NCBI GenBank assembly: GCA_951799425.1
Contig: OX637409.1
Location: forward strand, 9,396,960-9,460,959
Direction of reading: 5' to 3'
DNA from: Ilex aquifolium
Lineage: Eukaryota > Streptophyta > Magnoliopsida > Aquifoliales > Aquifoliaceae
DNA length: 64,000 bases
This document shows positions 34,861 to 46,200 of this stretch, piece by piece. Under the pieces are notes generated by a model. The model searched no databases. It was not told where the DNA came from and worked only from the letters and a program-made list of their open reading frames with translations. Each line of letters opens with the position of its first letter. The stretch's first letter is position 1. Both the position numbers and the translations under genes were made by a program.

Positions 34861-35389
34861 TGAGGGATTTTCTCTTCTTTTTATGATTTTTCTTTTGCGA
34901 AATTCGTATAAAATACATATACCACTTTTGCTTTTATTTGTGTTATGTGTTACTGTTAGTATTTCAAGTATCTAATCACAAATATTGGTTTACTTTTGTA
35001 GGTATTTTTAATCGCCATATCGAAGTCCAGTCCATCACTGAGGTATTTTCCTCCATTACGGGTTGTCAATTGGCGTGTTGTCAATTGGTATTTTCCTCCA
35101 TCACTAAGCGTGTTGTCAATTGGCCAATTTGCATACTTTTTTCGACATATTATGTATTTGTTTGTTAGAAGGTATTTGATTTATGTTATTGAGCAATGTG
35201 ATAATGTTTACCATACACGTGTTTACATGAGTAAGTAAATTGAATTGAAATGGTAAGTAATGTTAAGATCCCGTTTTGATTTTTACAATGTGGTGCGCAT
35301 GGGTACTTGAATCACAACATTTCATAGAGACTGGATGGGTGATAACTATGTTGTATTGTATTATGTTATTTTTGATGAATTAGGTAAAC

Positions 35390-36748
35390 ATGGACAGTCC
35401 TAGCGATGAAATATGTATTTTACTTACCATTTTGAATAGGAATATTCGAGAGATGGTAATTGTATTTAATCTTATGGTGTCGATAATGGTGATGATTTGG
35501 GAAATGAAAAACAATTCTACGAAAGGTGAGGTCCCACGACCTTTACATAGGAGTCCGTTACAAAGTGAACACTTACACCGTCTCATTGGCGAGAGTGACA
35601 CAACCTGTATTAGCCAAATGCGGATGGACAGATGCACATTTGTTGTGTTGTGTAATATTGTTCGTGATGTTGGCAGACTAACTTCAACTAGGAATGTCAG
35701 TATTGAGGAGATGGTAGCCATGTTCCTAAGTATTTTAGCGCATGATGACAAAAATAGGCTAGGTAAGTTCAATTTCTTACGATCGGGAGAAACCGTTAGT
35801 CGCCATTTCAACAAGGTTCTTACTGCGGTGTTGAGGCTGCGTAGGGTATTGCTAAAGTCACCAGAATCTGTTCTTGAGAACAATAATGACTCTAAGAGGA
35901 AGTGGTTTAAGTTAAGTGTTGTGTGAAGTATTACTCAATACTGTATATTTTCTATATTTTTCATTTGCGTTTTTTAGGTTATATTGCCCCCACTAATGGG
36001 AAAATCATATTTTTTTTTCGTTGTAGAATTGTGTGGTGCATTAGATGGGACTTATCTTCCTGTCCGAGTCCCTCTTGTCTATCACACTAGATATAGAACA
36101 TGTAAAGGTGGAATAACGACAAATGTGTTAGGTGTTTGTTCTCCATTCATGAAATTCATTTACATGCTACCCGATTGGGAAGGGTCGACTGCCGATTCTA
36201 GGATTTTGCGTGATGTTGTTACTAGGCCTAATGGGTTGAAGGTTGCACGTGGTAAGTCATATTTTACATTTTTTGGAAGAAGATATGTAATGTTTTATAT
36301 AAAGGTTTTAGTTGGTTGGTGGGTATTTGTAATGTAAAGCTTCTTATACCACACATGAACGTACTATCTAGTTGATGTCGGTTATACAAATGAGGAGGGA
36401 TTTTTAGAACCATTCAGGAGTCAACATTATCATATACAAGAGTTTGGGGCTGGTGCAGCCGCACCACGAAATGCTGAAGAATTGTTTAACCTCACGCATT
36501 CTACATCAAGGACAAGCATTGAAAGATGTTTTGCACTGCTAAAGAACCAATGGGCAATTCTTAGGGCACCATGCTACTATCCTGTGCACACTCATAACCG
36601 CATCATAGCTACATGTTGTTTGTTGCATAATTTAATTAGAAATGAAATGAGTGTTGACCCAGTTGAGGAGGAGTTGCTCGAAGATATTCCTGTTGATGTT
36701 GAAGCGGCGAATGATGTCATAGACAATGTTGAGACATTTACAAAATAG
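35390..36748 (+). CDS. PIF/Harbinger DDE transposase (HARBI1/ALP1-like), three exons
   Basis: Proposed exons 35390-35915, 36027-36251 and 36372-36748 give 1128 nt, 375 residues, with no internal stop. The donor after exon 1 is weak. Exon 1 (about residues 1-175) holds the helical N-terminal DNA-binding part (MRMDRCTFVVLC, FLSILAHD, GETVSRHFNKVL). Exon 2 carries the first catalytic Asp (GALDGTY) and the second (GSTADSRILRD). Exon 3 starts VDVGYTNEEGF and supplies the catalytic Glu (SIERCFALLKNQWAIL), followed by CCLLHNLIRNEM. All three DDE residues are present, so the protein may be functional. The enzyme would cut and paste at TWA targets together with the Myb-like partner encoded next to it. 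A stop-free 375-residue frame contrasts with the decay of the downstream ORF. Confidence 0.88.
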
Positions 36749-37051
36749 TCTTTGTTTTGCAATCATATGGCCTTGGATATGTACAATGAGTGGATAAGTA
36801 ATCACGGCCAACCAATAAATTGAGGATCTCTGTAGTTTGAAAACAAACAATTTAGAAAGTTTTTCATGTTATTTAACTTTATGCCCATGGTGATGTTTAA
36901 TGTATATGTACTATACGTATTGTACAAATTGTTAAAAATTTTATGTCTCTATCCTTTAATTTTACGTACGATTTTGAACATATATGTGTCCAAATAATTA
37001 GTAAAATAGTTGCTTTTTTTTTTTTTGGAATTTTGACAATGCTGATAGAAT

Positions 37052-38150
37052 ATGTCCGAGACACGTGCAAGTACCCAAAGTGAGAGGGTTGCACGCAGGA
37101 CGTGGACAACTGTTGAGGAAAATCAACTGATACTAGCACTTAATGAATTATGTGTGAATGGGTGGAAGTGCCAGAACGGCACGTTTAGACCTGGTTATCT
37201 CCAAGCACTAGAGAGTAGTTTGAAAGCGGCAATTCTAGGCTGTGAGTTACGTGCCTCGCCACATATTGAATCTAAGTTGAAGATGTGAAAGAAAAATTAT
37301 AACTCACTGTTCACAATGATGGCTACTTCGGGGTTTGGTTTCAATAGTACTGAGAATAGGATTTTGGTGGATGGTGACGATATATGACAATATTATATGA
37401 AGGTAAAGTTAAGACGTTTATACAAAATATTGTGTTTCCATGTTATGGAACGCAGAATGCACATTTTTTAACTTTTCTTAATTACGTGTATTTTTGTAGA
37501 AGGATAGAAATGCAAAGGGCATGTGCGAGAAGTCATGACCTTATTTCAGTGATTGGGGGATCATCTTTGGGAAGGATCGGACTTCAGGTGAATTTGCTTT
37601 GGATTTGGAAGAGATGGTTGCAGATGCTGAGGTTGAGGCCTCAATGCGGAAGGTAGCGAACATGGTTGGGGAAGAACAGGTAGGTGGTGACTTACCTGCG
37701 TCACATAGTGCAACACCTGTTTGTGAACAAATTGTAGGCAATGAGCCAAGTGTTGGAACACCATCCACCAGTAAGAAGACGAAAGGGAAGGTAAGGGGTA
37801 ATGCATCCGAATCAATTGCAAAGAGTTTGGGCGACATCTCAAGGGTGTTTGGTGAATATGTGAGTGAGAGTCGTAAGCAGCTAGACTTGATAGCCCACTG
37901 AGTTGGCTATATGCATGATGTCGCTAATGCACGTAGGAAAGTAAACACTGAGCTTGAGAAGATAAATGGTATTTCCATGGGTGATTGACATACTGCACTA
38001 AAACTGATTTGTTTTGACCCCGTAAATGTGGACATCTTCTTCAGTTTACCCGATTATGAGCGACCGACATGGGTTGGTGGTTTTTTTGTGGAACACAACT
38101 TTCCATTGATCAATATCAATGGGAAATGTTGGTCAATGTCAAAAAACTAA
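37052..38150 (+). pseudogene. Myb/SANT-like partner protein of the Harbinger element, with five TGA stops
   Basis: Exons 37052-37402 and 37500-38150 keep one frame. The start RRTWTTVEENQLILALNEL is the first helix of a Myb_DNA-bind_3/SANT-like domain, followed by GTFRPGYLQALE and SPHIESKLKM. Exon 2 has an acidic linker and a C-terminal coiled segment (ESIAKSLGDISRVF), ending LPDYERPTWVGG. In-frame stops are all TGA: codons at 37286, 37385, 37536, 37899 and 37986 (approximate starts). Context suggests three were Trp (TGG) and two Arg (CGA). In related elements this protein helps nuclear import of the transposase and binds the terminal repeats. This copy should be inactive. Confidence 0.8.
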
Positions 38151-38502
38151 TATTTAGGAATGTTGTTATGCGAATATATTCACTGGTATGTATGCTGGTA
38201 CGTACTTCTTAAGTAAGTTGAGTACATGTGGCACGTTCATGATGGTGTCATGTTTTGCAGTAAGCCACCAAAGTTTTGGTGGCACTTACAATTTTAGGTA
38301 CCATGTGACAGGACTTGTATTAAGAACACTAATGTTTTTTTTTATGTACTACTCATGTACTGTTGCTCGTCCATATGATCTCATGTAACCAATGCTATAC
38401 TACTTGTTTTACATAATGCTTTTACTTTTATGTAGTATACCTATTTTTTTTTCTTAAGCAATATTAGTAGTAGTAACAACATGTATTGTTGTGTAATTAG
38501 CT

Positions 38503-38904
38503 ATGAACAGGAAGCAATGTTGGTACGTTGTATTTGTTGGAAGACGGGTTGGAATTTACCAGTCTTGGGTTGAGTGTCATTCACATATAAATAAGTACCC
38601 AGGTGCACTGTACAAATCTTATGATTCATACAATGATGCGGCAACTTCTTTTGCCATGTATAATGCGACGAAAATAGTACAACCAGTACAAGATGTAGCA
38701 AATGAGATGGATGTCCATGCAGTTGGACCTTTGGAAAATCGTATTGAAGAACGGCCTATGGACAATAATGAACAACTTGTTGTTGCACTAGGAGAAAGTG
38801 GCTACAAGCGTTATATCATTTGGTGCATGCTAAGTGTAGTAATGTTCATCTTGGGTATCATACTCACCCATATTGTGTACTCGGTTATGGGTAGAGTTGG
38901 TTGA
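38503..38904 (+). CDS. Viroplasmin/RNase H1-N-like domain protein with C-terminal TM segment (133 aa)
   Basis: Intact ATG-to-stop frame. Residues about 7-51 (WYVVFVGRRVGIYQSW, VECHSHINKYPGALYKSY, DAATSFAMY) match the pattern of the small hybrid-binding domain found at the N-terminus of eukaryotic RNase H1 and in caulimovirus viroplasmin. There is no RNase H catalytic domain. A linker leads to a hydrophobic stretch (IIWCMLSVVMFILGIILTHI) that looks like one membrane anchor near the C-terminus. Such a tail-anchored arrangement is unexpected for a nucleic-acid-binding domain. It lies between the two Myb-like ORFs of the Harbinger element and may be a captured or recruited accessory gene. No function can be assigned. 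Confidence 0.65.
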   Translation: MNRKQCWYVVFVGRRVGIYQSWVECHSHINKYPGALYKSYDSYNDAATSFAMYNATKIVQPVQDVANEMDVHAVGPLENRIEERPMDNNEQLVVALGESGYKRYIIWCMLSVVMFILGIILTHIVYSVMGRVG

Positions 38905-39210
38905 CTTTATGTTATTACATTAATTAATGTCGGATGGTTATGAAGAATGAGTACAAGGGCCATTGTATGTTCCTAAGATGGTTTTTGGATTTTATGTGCT
39001 ACATATGTATGGTTGTGATGTAACTTCATTTTTGGCGGCATTGCCATACATACTATTGCTTGTTGTTTGTTTGGTAATAATGTCAACTTTGTTTTTTATT
39101 TTCTTTACTCTTGCATGAAGCATAAATCACAGTGATACTGTTCTTATGAATGATTCTTATTACTGTAGAGTATAATAAAGATACCCAAAATTAGTGAGGA
39201 TGAATCAGAT

Positions 39211-39764
39211 GTGTTGATTGGCACACTTATTGATTACAAAAATAGAGGGAAACTACCTCCTTTTGGGAAGTACAACACAAAAATGGTAGACGGTATGTTG
39301 GCCATATTGAAACGCCGAATGTCAAAGTTCAGTTTGGCCTTTACTAAGCTTATAAGGATTATTTTCTTTTGGGAGCGACAATACCATACTATTTCTAAGA
39401 TGCTTGAGAATGGGTTGTTTGAATGGGACCCTTTAAAAAAATGTGTGGTGCACAACCCAGCCATAAATGGTGCAAATGCCTTCTTGAAAGTAAGTGATGT
39501 GGTTTTAACAACTTTTGTACGTACAATTTTTTATTGCGTTCATTTCCTTTAAACAGTAAAATATCACTTTCTTCAAATGTACATATGTAGGATGATGATT
39601 TTGCTGCACAGTATTGCCTTGACCCGTGCCCAAACTTCTAATATTTTGGTGTTATTTTCAAACGAGATGAAGGTACTTCAAGCAATCATGAATTGGACAG
39701 TGTTGGTTCATCCCCGTCAGTTAATTCTCCCAGACATGTCGATGTTATAGTCATCGATAATTGA
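39211..39764 (+). pseudogene. Second Myb/SANT-like ORF of the Harbinger element
   Basis: Exons 39211-39489 and 39591-39764 join in phase 0, with GTAAGT donor and TAG acceptor. The coding exon probably begins further upstream (AG near 39168) because 39211 is not an ATG. The protein has SEDESDVLIGTLIDYKNRGK, helical RQYHTISKML, then EWDPLKKCVVHNP, the pattern of the second half of a Myb_DNA-bind_3 domain. Exon 2 has an early TAA (about 39639) and ends after an acidic Ser-rich tail. Its divergence from 37052-38150 makes a simple duplicate unlikely. It could be a paralogue acquired by the element. Confidence 0.6.
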
Positions 39765-40673
39765 CTACGTACGCGATATTTATGTGCAGGGTTCACACTT
39801 AATATGCTTATTTGTATGTAATTGTATGTGTATTATACTTTGTAATTGCCACAAGCCATTTTGGTAATTACGCGACAACACTTGTGGTCGTGTAGGATGT
39901 ACTACTTATGTGTGCATATGGATTCAACAAACCATTTGAAATATGTTGCCTTTATTTTGTATGTATAGGTTAAGGCAACAAGTAAAATGGACATGTACGG
40001 TACGAAATATGAACCAGGATGCCTTAAAGTTTTTTACTTTTTTTGTATAAGGCAACGATTCATTATTTGTTATGGGTCATGTGAATTTGGCTTGTGAAGT
40101 ATTTTCTCATATATTTTGATAATTTCTAACTTTTTTATATCTTTGGTGAATGAAAAAAATTGCTAATAGCCTTCTAAAATTGTATTCTAAAATGCATCGT
40201 GTAAAAGTTGGAATTTAACAATACATAATTATTCCTACCTTTTTCACAATATTAAAGTGGTAACCAACATTTCGCAAGCCAAAACGGAGATAGGATTGGA
40301 TATGATTCAAGGGTAAAATGGTCAATTAATGTCAAAGTTATGAGATGTTAAAAAAAAATTGTAGTTTGTCCATGGCCCCACCACATCATAAATGACTAAC
40401 CAAAGCAGGGATTAGATAACACAATTTGCTTTTATCCCACTACAAATCCGGCTTATTGGGATTTCACTAGACTGGTTTGGAATTTAAATCCAACCCAGTC
40501 CAGTCCATCAATGATTTGCCAAACACACCCTAAGAGGTGTCAGTGATGTTTTGAATAATAGAGGGGTGTCTTTAAAAAATTGACAAACTAGAAGGGGTGT
40601 AACTGGAATTTTCCCGTAAATAAATGAGTGGTGGTGAAGAGAGAGTTTGGCCAAAGTGTGCATCAGATTCTCT

Positions 40674-40970
40674 ATGGATCCCCATCAAAGAATTTTGTTT
40701 CTCTCTCTTCAATGGCGACTCTTAATTTTATTGATTGTCTCCTCGTTATTTGCAAATGCTTCGTTATCTTCCATGGCTTCTGTTAGCAGTTCTGCGGAAG
40801 AGAAGGTTACACTTGAGCTATACTACGAGACTTTGTGTCCTTATTGCTCGAGGTTCATCGTGAACCATCTGATCGATCTTTTGGATAGTGAGCTCATCAC
40901 CATCGTTGACCTCAAGCTCATCCCTTACGACAATGCTAAGATTCGAAGTAGCAACACCATCGCTTGCCAG
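40674..40970 (+). CDS. First exon of a GILT-like (gamma-interferon-inducible lysosomal thiol reductase-like) gene
   Basis: The exon encodes 99 residues from the ATG at 40674 to the donor CAG/GTTTTA at 40970. Residues about 15-31 form a hydrophobic signal peptide (LLILLIVSSLFANASL). The GILT fold begins at VTLELYYETLCPYCSRF, with the active-site CPYC, and continues FIVNHLIDLL and IACQ. Plant GILT-like proteins are secretory or vacuolar thiol oxidoreductases. The CQ/HG boundary is a common exon junction in the family. No downstream exon (HGxxEC motif or later) was found up to 64000. A 9939-bp retrotransposon lies in this intron, starting at 41028, and a Mutator-like end sits 58 bp before the ATG. 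The gene is either split by a very long intron or a 5' relic. Confidence 0.75.
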
Positions 40971-41027
40971 GTTTTACCCAGCCTCTCACAATCTTTCTTT
41001 TGAGATTTCTCATGGTAATTTAGAATT

Positions 41028-41555
41028 TGAAGGGGCATAAAATTATGCCATGTGTAAATAGTCATGCAGGGGTCACATGAGGGTTTCAACTCTGCCATAG
41101 CCGAACTGAATTGATTAGGTCGGCAGAATAACCGAGCAGGAGGGTCTTGCCATACTAGGATAAGAACCGAACAGCGTGATCGCAACCTACATTCAAGGGA
41201 TTCAGTTGTACCAGCTAGGTAAATCTAAACAGCTCATAAGCTGAGATCAAGGGAGCGTTAGAGAAATCTTGGGGAAATCCAACAGATAAGGCTGAATTGA
41301 AGGAGAATGTGTCATCTTCTTCTCCAAAGAAAGGGATCACTGGAGTCTATATAAATCAACAAGGATGAATAGTAAAGGTATGTCAAATCCTTCCATAACA
41401 CAGTTCCATTTTTTATTCCGTCTACTGACTTAAACATCGGAGTGCCTTCAATTGAAACACTTCGATCTTAGGCAGTTTGTTCCTTTTGCAGGGATCTTGA
41501 CTCTAGGAAGGATAATACTACCTACTAAGGAGCGAGGGAATTTTATCCGCTTACA
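41028..41555 (+). repeat. 5' LTR of the Tat-like element
   Basis: 528 bp with a TATA-like TATATAAAT at 41348-41356. Directly after it, TTTGACTCCTTCTGTGGGA recalls the tRNA-Arg-type primer site reported for Ogre/Tat elements, but the pairing could not be verified. Confidence 0.92.
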
Positions 41556-41590
41556 TTTGACTCCTTCTGTGGGAATTGCAACAGAAAGTC

Positions 41591-43248
41591 ATGTCAAAGC
41601 TGAAAAGCACACTTGGGTCACCATTGGGACCCGATGTACAACCTGAAGATTCATATCCAAACTATCGCATCTCATTTCCTTTCGGAAGCGATATCCGGGT
41701 GGATATTTACGATAGCCAGGATGAACAACAAGAGGATATAATTTCTTCCGCTAGTTTCAACCCTGAAGATGATAGGAACCGGCATGACAATCTGCAGGTA
41801 GGAACCCTCCGTACTGAGGGGGATACTCCTGCCCTCATGAAGCTGGTTCAGTCATTGCAAGACTGCCTAGATGCACATGACGAAATGTTCAGAAAATCGT
41901 ATGCGAGGGAGAAGGCCTTGAAGCAAGAAAATGAAGAACTAAAGTAGAAACTGAGAAAAGCTAGCGAAAGAGAAGACTCGGATCATAGAGATCGCCGCAT
42001 CCGTAGGAGGCAGCACAGAACGCCAGACCAATGGGAAGAAAGGGAAGAAGATCCTCAGAAAACTTAATACCGTAAAAGGGAAAATCAGTCAGATTGTCAG
42101 GAGGACTGGAAGCAATTTATCACAAATGAACTTGATAGTCGGTTAAAACGACCAGAGCAAAAGTCAGCAAGGGATCTTGCACGTAGAGCAACCGGAGGGT
42201 ATGTCGGAGGGGCAGAAGTTTCCCCGTTTACTAAATGGATAGATCAAGCCCGGATACCGAGCAAATTTGTCATCCCAAGTTTCAAACTCTATGATTGGAA
42301 GACGGATCCCACTGCTCACATTCGTCATTACAGGTAATTGATGACGGTACATAGAAAGAACGAGCCCTTACTTTGTACCATATTCCCTAGCAGCCTCGGT
42401 GAATCGGCAATGAAATGGTTTGATAGGCTCGCTAGGAATTCGGTGGACAGCTGGAGTCAACTGGCTGAGCAGTTTACAGCTCGGTTCATAACTAGTAGTC
42501 GCTAGCCTAAAGATGTTGGAGCACTATTGACTCTAAAGAAGAAGAGTGAGGAGACGTTGCGGGAGTATACCCACAGGTATTGGGAGACGATGAACGAAAT
42601 GGAGGCGTGCAATCCCGAAATAGCGGTTGCGTCATTTAAAATTGGGCTACCAAAAGAGAATCCGCTATACCAATCACTGACAAGAAGACCAGCAACAAGC
42701 ATGGAAGAGCTGATGGCAAGAGTCGAGAAGTATGTCAAGGTTGATGATGACCTTGGTAGGGACATAGGAAGAGAACAGTCAAGCAAGAAGCAGTTCGGCA
42801 AAGACAAGTCGGGACACCCAGCTCGGGAGGGGGAAAGAACAAGGAGAAAGAAGGCTTCCCCACAAAATTCCCGTATATGGGAGTCAGTACGGTGTTCAAA
42901 GAACCGATTTACAGAATTTTGTCCCAAATCAAGGAAAAACCCAATTTCAAGTGGCAAAACAAGTTGGGAGGAGACCCAGCGAGGAACCCAAATTTCAAAT
43001 GCTCATATCACCGCTATATAGGACACATGACCGAAAACTGCCGCTCCCTAAAACAACATCTGGAGGAACTAGTCCAGGCAGGACACCTATCGCAGTTCGT
43101 CGAGAGTGGGGGAAAAGACAGCACTAACATCGGCAGACTCCCCCATGACCGACCTACCCCTACAGGTGTCATCGATGTTATACACACAGCAACCCCGCAC
43201 ATGTCGACGAACAACTCAGCAAGGGCCTATATTAAGTTGGCTGCGTAG
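41591..43248 (+). pseudogene. gag of the Tat-like element
   Basis: The frame opens at the ATG at 41591. It has a coiled N-terminal part, then the capsid-like retrotransposon gag block (IPSFKLYDWKTDPTAHIRHY, MKWFDRLARNSVDSWSQL, EQFTARFI). Further on are ETLREYTHRYWETMNEM and EELMARVEKYV. A zinc-knuckle-like CSYHRYIGHMTENC lies near 42998-43040. Stops: TAG 41945, TAA 42065, TAA 42335, TAG 42503 and TAG 43246. There is one frame change near 42880. Every stop is TAA or TAG, mostly at positions where Gln fits. Confidence 0.88.
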
Positions 43249-46200
43249 GCCCGAGAAGTTTATCAACTAAGGGCGGGATATGAGCCGTTGAGTAAAAGGT
43301 TGAAGATGGACGAATCGCTCGAGAAAATCAATTTCTTTGAGCAAGACTTGATAGGGATACACCAACCACAAAACGACACCCTTGTGCTGACCATAAGAAT
43401 TGCCAATTTTGATGTCAGAATGGTGCTAATTAACCAAGGTAGCTCTTCGGATATTATTTATTTCAGCATATTTAGGAAGTTAGGCTTGAAGGAAAAGGAC
43501 TTGGTGGTGTCTAACACTCCTCTGGTAGGCTTCAACGGCAAGATGGTAATACCAAAAGGAAAAGTCACCCTTCTAGTCCAATTGGGGCCAGTAGGGACGA
43601 TTACTGAATTTTTGGTCGTCGATGCAGAGTCAGGCTATAATGCCATTATAGGTCATACATGGTTACACGAGATAAAGGCAGTCCCCTCAACCTATCACCA
43701 GATGTTTAGGTTTCCAACAGCTGGAGTTGTTGACATACGAGGAGATCAAGTCAGTTCGCGTACCTGCCTTCTTGCCTCGATCAAAGGGAATGCAGGAACC
43801 GATGTCCCTGAGGGAAATCCAGAGAAATAGCAAGTACAGAATCAGCCGACCAGAGAGGTCGCTGACACCGAGCAGACATCTCGCACCGTGGAGGACTTGA
43901 TAAAGGAGTTCATAGATGAAAGCACTGAGAAATATTTTTTGTTAGGAGCCTCATTAACCGCAAAAGAGCGTGCGAGTATAATCTCGTTGCTACACGAGTA
44001 TATTGATGTATTCGCTTGGGAAGCAAATGACATGCCGAGAGTACCTCCTGAAATTGCCTAACACCACCTTAATGTAGATCCAAGTTTCAAGCCAGTCCAG
44101 CAAAAGAAGAGGCGGTCGACTCCGTAGCATAGAGACACGGTGAAGGAAAATTTGAAAAGATTGTTAGAAGCACGGATCATTAAAGAAGTACAATACCCGA
44201 CTTGGCTGTCAAACACAGTTGTGGTGAAGAAGAAGACGGGAAAATGGAGGGTGTGCGTAGATTTTAACGACCTCAATAAAGCATGTCACAAAGATTGTTT
44301 TCCATTGCCCAAGATCGACCAGCTGGTTGATGCAACCGCGGGACACAAAAGGATGAGTTTTCTCGACGCATATCAAGGATATCATCAAATCCCCCTCGCC
44401 GAATAGGATCAGGAAAAAATGACATTCATAACCCCGAAAGACATTTACTGCTACAGGGTAATGTCATTCAGGTTAAAAAACGTTGGGGCAACATATCAGA
44501 GATTGGTCACAAAGATGTTTTCCTAGTTGATCAGCGATTCTATGGAAGTCTACATTGACGACATGGTAGTGAAAAGCCGAGCAGAACGTGATCACATCCC
44601 TGACCTCAAAAGAACTTTTAAAGTCTTACACAAATATGGAATGAAGCTGAATGCTTCGAAGTGTGCATTTGGAGTCGGGTCTGGTAAATTTATGGGGTTC
44701 ATGGTTACTTACCGGGGAATTGAGGCAAATCCAGACCAGGTCACGACACTGACCCAACTGGAACAACCCAAAACGATAAAAGAAGCTCAGAGGTTAGCAG
44801 GGATGGCTGCGACATTAGGGAGGTTCATCTCCCGAGCCTCTGACAAGTGCCAGCCCTTCTTCCAGACAATTAAGAGGAGGACCAACCCACCCTGGGATCA
44901 AGAATGCAAGGAGGCTTTTAACAAACTGAAGGCCTATCTAGCGTCATCCCCACTCCTGGAAACACCTTCCCCAATGGAGCGATTGTTACTGTATCTAGCA
45001 GTCTCTGAGCATGCAGTTAGCGGGGCACTAATGAAAAACTCACAAAAGGGGTTAAGTCTGATCTATTATGTAAGTAGGATGCTCCTTGATGTAGAGACAA
45101 GGTACCTACCACTAGAAAAGATCACGCTTGCACTAGTCAATGCGGCTCAGAAGTTGCGACACTACTTCTAGGCACACACTATAGTGGTACTCACAGACCA
45201 ACCTCTTAAAGCTTTATTCATAAAAGTCGACCTGTCTGGGAGGATCTCTAAATGGGCCATCGAGCTCAGCGAATTCGATATCCTCTTTGAGCCACGAACT
45301 ATGATAAAGGTGCAAGTTGTAGCTGATTTCATAGCTGACTACAAAGGGAGGGGAACCAGATACAGAACAAGAATGGAGTTTGTTTCTCGATGGGGCTTCA
45401 AACTGCAAAGGAGTAGGAGTAGGTATTGTATTAGAAAGTCCAGAAGAGGATATACTTGAGAAAGCGATAAGACTCGGCTTTTAGGCGTCGAACAACGAGG
45501 CAGAGTACGAGACCTTATTAGCAGGCTTGAAGTTAGCAGTTGGTCTAAACGTCACAAAGCTCAAAATATTCTCTGACTCACAGCTCATAGTGAACCAGAT
45601 ATTGGGAGAGTACTCGGCAAAGGACGAGAGAATGATATCGTACTATGAGATCGCAAAGAAGGAGCTCGGTTGTATTCCGGAGTATTCCATAACCCAAGTC
45701 GGCCATTCAAATAATACTCACGCATACGCTCTGGTATCTTTGGCCTCAGTGGTAAGTGAGGAAGGGGCAAGATCCATCTCGGTAGACTACCTAGTTGTGC
45801 CAAGTATCGCCTCAACGAAAGCGTTGAAGGTGCATACCATTAAGGAAGGACCAAGTTGGATGGATGAAGTCATTGATTATCTCAAAAATGGGGACCTTCC
45901 TAGAAACAAGAAGGAAACATATAGATTACGACTCAAATCGGCTAGGTTTTGGTTGTCACCCGAGCAGAAACTCTACAAACGCTCTTTTTTTGGACCGTAC
46001 TTAAGGTGTGTTCATCCAGACCTGGTACAAGACTTCCTCTTTGAGATCCATGAAGGAATTTGTGGTGTGCACACGGGAGGGCGGTCACTTGCGCACAGGG
46101 CCTTATCTCAGGGATACTGGTGGCCCTATATGCAGAAAGACGCCCAACAGTTCGTTAAGAAGTGTGTCAAGTGTCAATTGTTCTCCCCTATCCCCAGGCA

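Larger units (their letters stand above)
33695..40530 (+). mobile_element. PIF/Harbinger transposon (6836 bp) with extra genes
   Basis: The ends GGGTGCGTTTG (33695) and CAAACACACCC (40530) are inverted repeats, flanked by TAA on each side (33692-33694, 40531-40533), the 3-bp TWA duplication of this superfamily. It encodes a DDE transposase (35390-36748) and a Myb/SANT-like protein (37052-38150), the two proteins an autonomous element needs. In addition it carries a viroplasmin-like/TM ORF (38503-38904), a second Myb/SANT-like ORF (39211-39764) and an antisense OTU-like fragment (34357-34860). At nearly 7 kb it is larger than the 3-5 kb usual for plant elements. Confidence 0.88.
32755..40615. 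mobile_element. Foldback Mutator-like element split by a Harbinger insertion
   Basis: The left terminus begins GGAAAATTTTCAGCTGCACC. The right terminus (40534-40615) reads, in reverse complement, GGGAAAATTCCAGTTACACC and stays similar for about 80 bp (TTCTAGTTTGTCA, CACTGACACC). Flanks TTAAATAAA (32746-32754) and GTAAATAAA (40616-40624) agree at 8 of 9 positions, suggesting a 9-bp Mutator-type duplication. Without the Harbinger insertion the element would be about 1.0 kb. Its right end lies 58 bp before the GILT-like ATG. Confidence 0.7.
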
